Source: Bombyx mori
Taxonomy: Eukaryota > Arthropoda > Insecta > Lepidoptera > Bombycidae
Direction of reading: 5' to 3'
DNA: 64,000 nucleotides
Assembly: GCF_030269925.1 (NCBI RefSeq)
Contig: NC_085124.1
Span: 13,764,001 to 13,828,000, forward strand
Numbering within the stretch: position 1 is the first letter of the stretch; the number at the start of each line of letters is the position of its first letter. Shown here in pieces: positions 62,457 through 64,000 of the stretch. Both the position numbers and the translations under genes were made by a program. The notes beneath the pieces were generated by a model, which worked only from the letters and a program-made list of their open reading frames with translations, had not been told where the DNA came from and did no database searches.

Positions 62457-62629
62457 GTGTGCTTAGTGCGAGTTTTTTAACGTTCTCGATAACGTAAAAG
62501 TTAACTCATATTTGTATGGAATGGGATCGTTTGCGTACGTTTGCCGCTAGGGGCGCTGTTCCAACTGCATACAAAATTGGGTTAACTTTTACGCTATCGA
62601 GAACTTTAAGAAACTCGCACTAAGCACAC
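62457..62629. mobile_element. 173-bp palindromic (snap-back) element
   Basis: gtgtgcttagtgcgagtttt from 62457 is mirrored by aactcgcactaagcacac ending 62629. The arms of about 65 bp pair through cgttctcgataacgtaaaag against ttacgctatcgagaactt with few mismatches, around a short GC-richer centre (gccgctaggggcgctg). No ORF. cag flanks both sides. It looks like a foldback MITE; a transcript would form a long hairpin. Confidence 0.85.
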
Positions 62630-63377
62630 AGGAGGCGATCACTTCACTATATTAAAGAAAGCTCTGGTATCATGCGATAGCGGTGGTAAATAACGGGCTT
62701 AATTGAAATATTTGTTTATGTAATATGGTTTGCGTGGCGCGCGTAAAGAAGCGGGAAAGTGAATGCGGCGAGCGTGAGTTCTAAATTCAAGATTATTATT
62801 TTGGGTATCCATTTTTGGAATTCCTACGCTTTCAAGGAGGATTCATTGGATCCCATAGAGCCGGCGTTACAAGTCCGGAAACTCTAAATTCAAAACTGTG
62901 TTGAAAATAAGATAGCGCTCATCCATGATGTATTTCTTAAAGTGCTATGAGGCCTATATTAGTGCATTTAAACATGAGATGATGATACAGCACTGTTTGC
63001 TCCTCTTCAAATAAGGCTCAAGAAGAGTACTTCACGGTGAGCAGCGCAGTCTAACTATCATGAGAACCGGTAAACACTTACTATGATTAAAGTTATCAAC
63101 TCAATTAAATTAAAATCAATATATTTACACTCATAGCTTTACGGTTTGCGGCAACCCTAAAGGCATTCAATATTAACGTTCCTAAATTATTCTCAACCGT
63201 AATTCAACGAAAACGTTTATTCAGGAATGAATATATATATATATATATAACGTTGGCGGAGTAAAATGCTTGGTTAACAAGTCAAATTGAATTATTTTAC
63301 ATGTTTTCATAAATTCATAAAGGATTTTCATGAAGTGCTAAGATAAAGCAGACTAACATATCTTATACCTTTAAACG
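62630..63377. other. no recognised gene
   Basis: AT-rich, with a (AT)n run at 63231-63249. No credible ORF. Confidence 0.5.
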
Positions 63378-64000
63378 CTGACTATCAGTGGCGGGCTAAC
63401 CTTCGTGCCCGGGGCGTGGCGCGTCCCAGCCCCAGTGTGGTCAGAGCGCGGAGGGCCCAATCTCGGCGGTCCGTGCTGGAGTCATGGTCCAGGCGGCTGG
63501 CCGATCCTTCGGCTGGTCGTAGGACCGTCGAGGCGATTCGCCCGATTCTTGTGGATTGGGTGAATCGTGACAGAGGACGCCTCACTTTCCGGCTCACGCA
63601 GGTGCTCACTGGGCATGGTTGCTTCGGTGAGTTCCTGCACCGGATCGGAGCCGAGCCGACGGCAGGGTGTTACCATTGTGGTTGCGACTTGGACACGGCG
63701 GAGCACACGCTCGTTGCCTGCCCCGCATGGGAGGGGTTGGCGCCGTGTCCTCGTCGCAAAAATAGGAAACGACTTGTCGTTGCCGAGTGATGTGGCATCG
63801 ATGCTCGGTGACGACGAGTCGTGGAAGGCGATGCTCGACTTCTGCGAGTGCACCATCTCGCAGAAGGAGGCGGCGGGGCGCGTGAGAGACGCACAAGCCC
63901 GCCGCCGTCGAGCGGGGGCCAGGGAGGCGGATCTCGCCCAAGTCCTGGCCCTCTAAGTGTTTCGGGTCCCCCTCATATGTCGGTCTGGGGCCCGGCGAAG
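63378..64000 (+). mobile_element. R1-clade LINE, second copy, 5'-truncated
   Basis: From gctgactatcagtggcggg at 63378 the sequence is nearly identical to 58253 onwards of the full-length copy. It encodes the last part of ORF2 (VARPSPSVV, SRRLADPSAGRRTVEAIRP, the zinc motif YHCGCDLDTAEHTLVAC) and a stop at 63954-63956. An extra T near 63736 (gaggggttggcgcc against gaggggtggcgcc) shifts the frame. The 3' UTR runs off the window edge. Confidence 0.92.

Noticed and set aside
1..64000. A novel cellular system (defence, biosynthetic cluster, operon)
   Set aside because: No clustered non-transposon coding genes, ribosome-binding sites or operon structure occur. All credible proteins are transposable-element products.

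Overview
The window looks like a transposon-saturated, gene-poor stretch of a lepidopteran genome, almost certainly Bombyx mori or the very close B. mandarina. The main reason is about 34 whole or partial copies of a tRNA-headed SINE that I recognise as Bm1 (tRNA-like head, CACTTAACACCAGGTGGGC core, AATAAA plus A-tail). Other lepidopteran signatures are a DD37D (maT / mori-subfamily) mariner, R1-, I- and RTE-clade LINEs, small Helitrons that follow the A|T insertion rule, and a second tRNA-derived SINE. I see no intron-containing host gene, no standalone tRNA or rRNA gene and no bacterial feature. Every long ORF belongs to a transposable element. The density and nesting resemble heterochromatin or the Bombyx W chromosome, but that is inference.

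Layout. 0-8.5 kb: Bm1 copies, a 199-bp LINE tail with a 12-bp target-site duplication (TSD), two Helitrons and a 39-bp tandem duplication. 8.59-9.89 kb: a complete mariner with an intact 346-aa transposase, terminal inverted repeats (TIRs) and TA duplications. 10.5-11.5 kb: a non-autonomous R1-derived retroelement with a 16-bp TSD. 11.8-27 kb: LINE 3' tails, Helitrons, many Bm1 copies, a second SINE and an internally deleted mariner (24.0-25.0 kb). 27.4-38.5 kb: a nested complex in which a Helitron holds a Ty3/gypsy-like LTR retrotransposon (two 394-bp LTRs, decayed interior). That retrotransposon holds a Bm1 copy, itself split by an R1-LINE scrap, and a full-length I-clade LINE with both ORFs open and a perfect 12-bp TSD. 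An inverted solo LTR follows. 39-47 kb: Bm1, a second R1-derived short element, and a Helitron split by a MITE. 47.7-50.7 kb: an RTE-clade LINE with a 935-aa ORF and a 12-bp TSD, inside a Helitron. 52.5-59.8 kb: a full-length R1-clade LINE (ORF1, TAATG junction, ORF2 with one frameshift, 89-bp pure A tail, 9-bp TSD) inside another Helitron. 60-64 kb: Bm1, a CR1/Jockey-type LINE tail, Helitrons, a 173-bp palindromic element, and a 5'-truncated second copy of the R1-clade LINE running off the window.

How the parts relate. The elements form interacting parasites: autonomous LINEs (I, RTE, R1) alongside probable passengers (Bm1, R1-derived short elements, deleted mariner, MITEs, Helitrons). Nesting gives a relative age order: Helitrons oldest, then gypsy, then Bm1, then the I, RTE and R1 LINEs with clean TSDs. 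I found no host defence, CRISPR or other cellular system. The most unusual items are the nested complex, the two young full-length LINEs with different ORF1/ORF2 overlap signals (ATGGCTAA and TAATG), and the R1-derived non-autonomous family.
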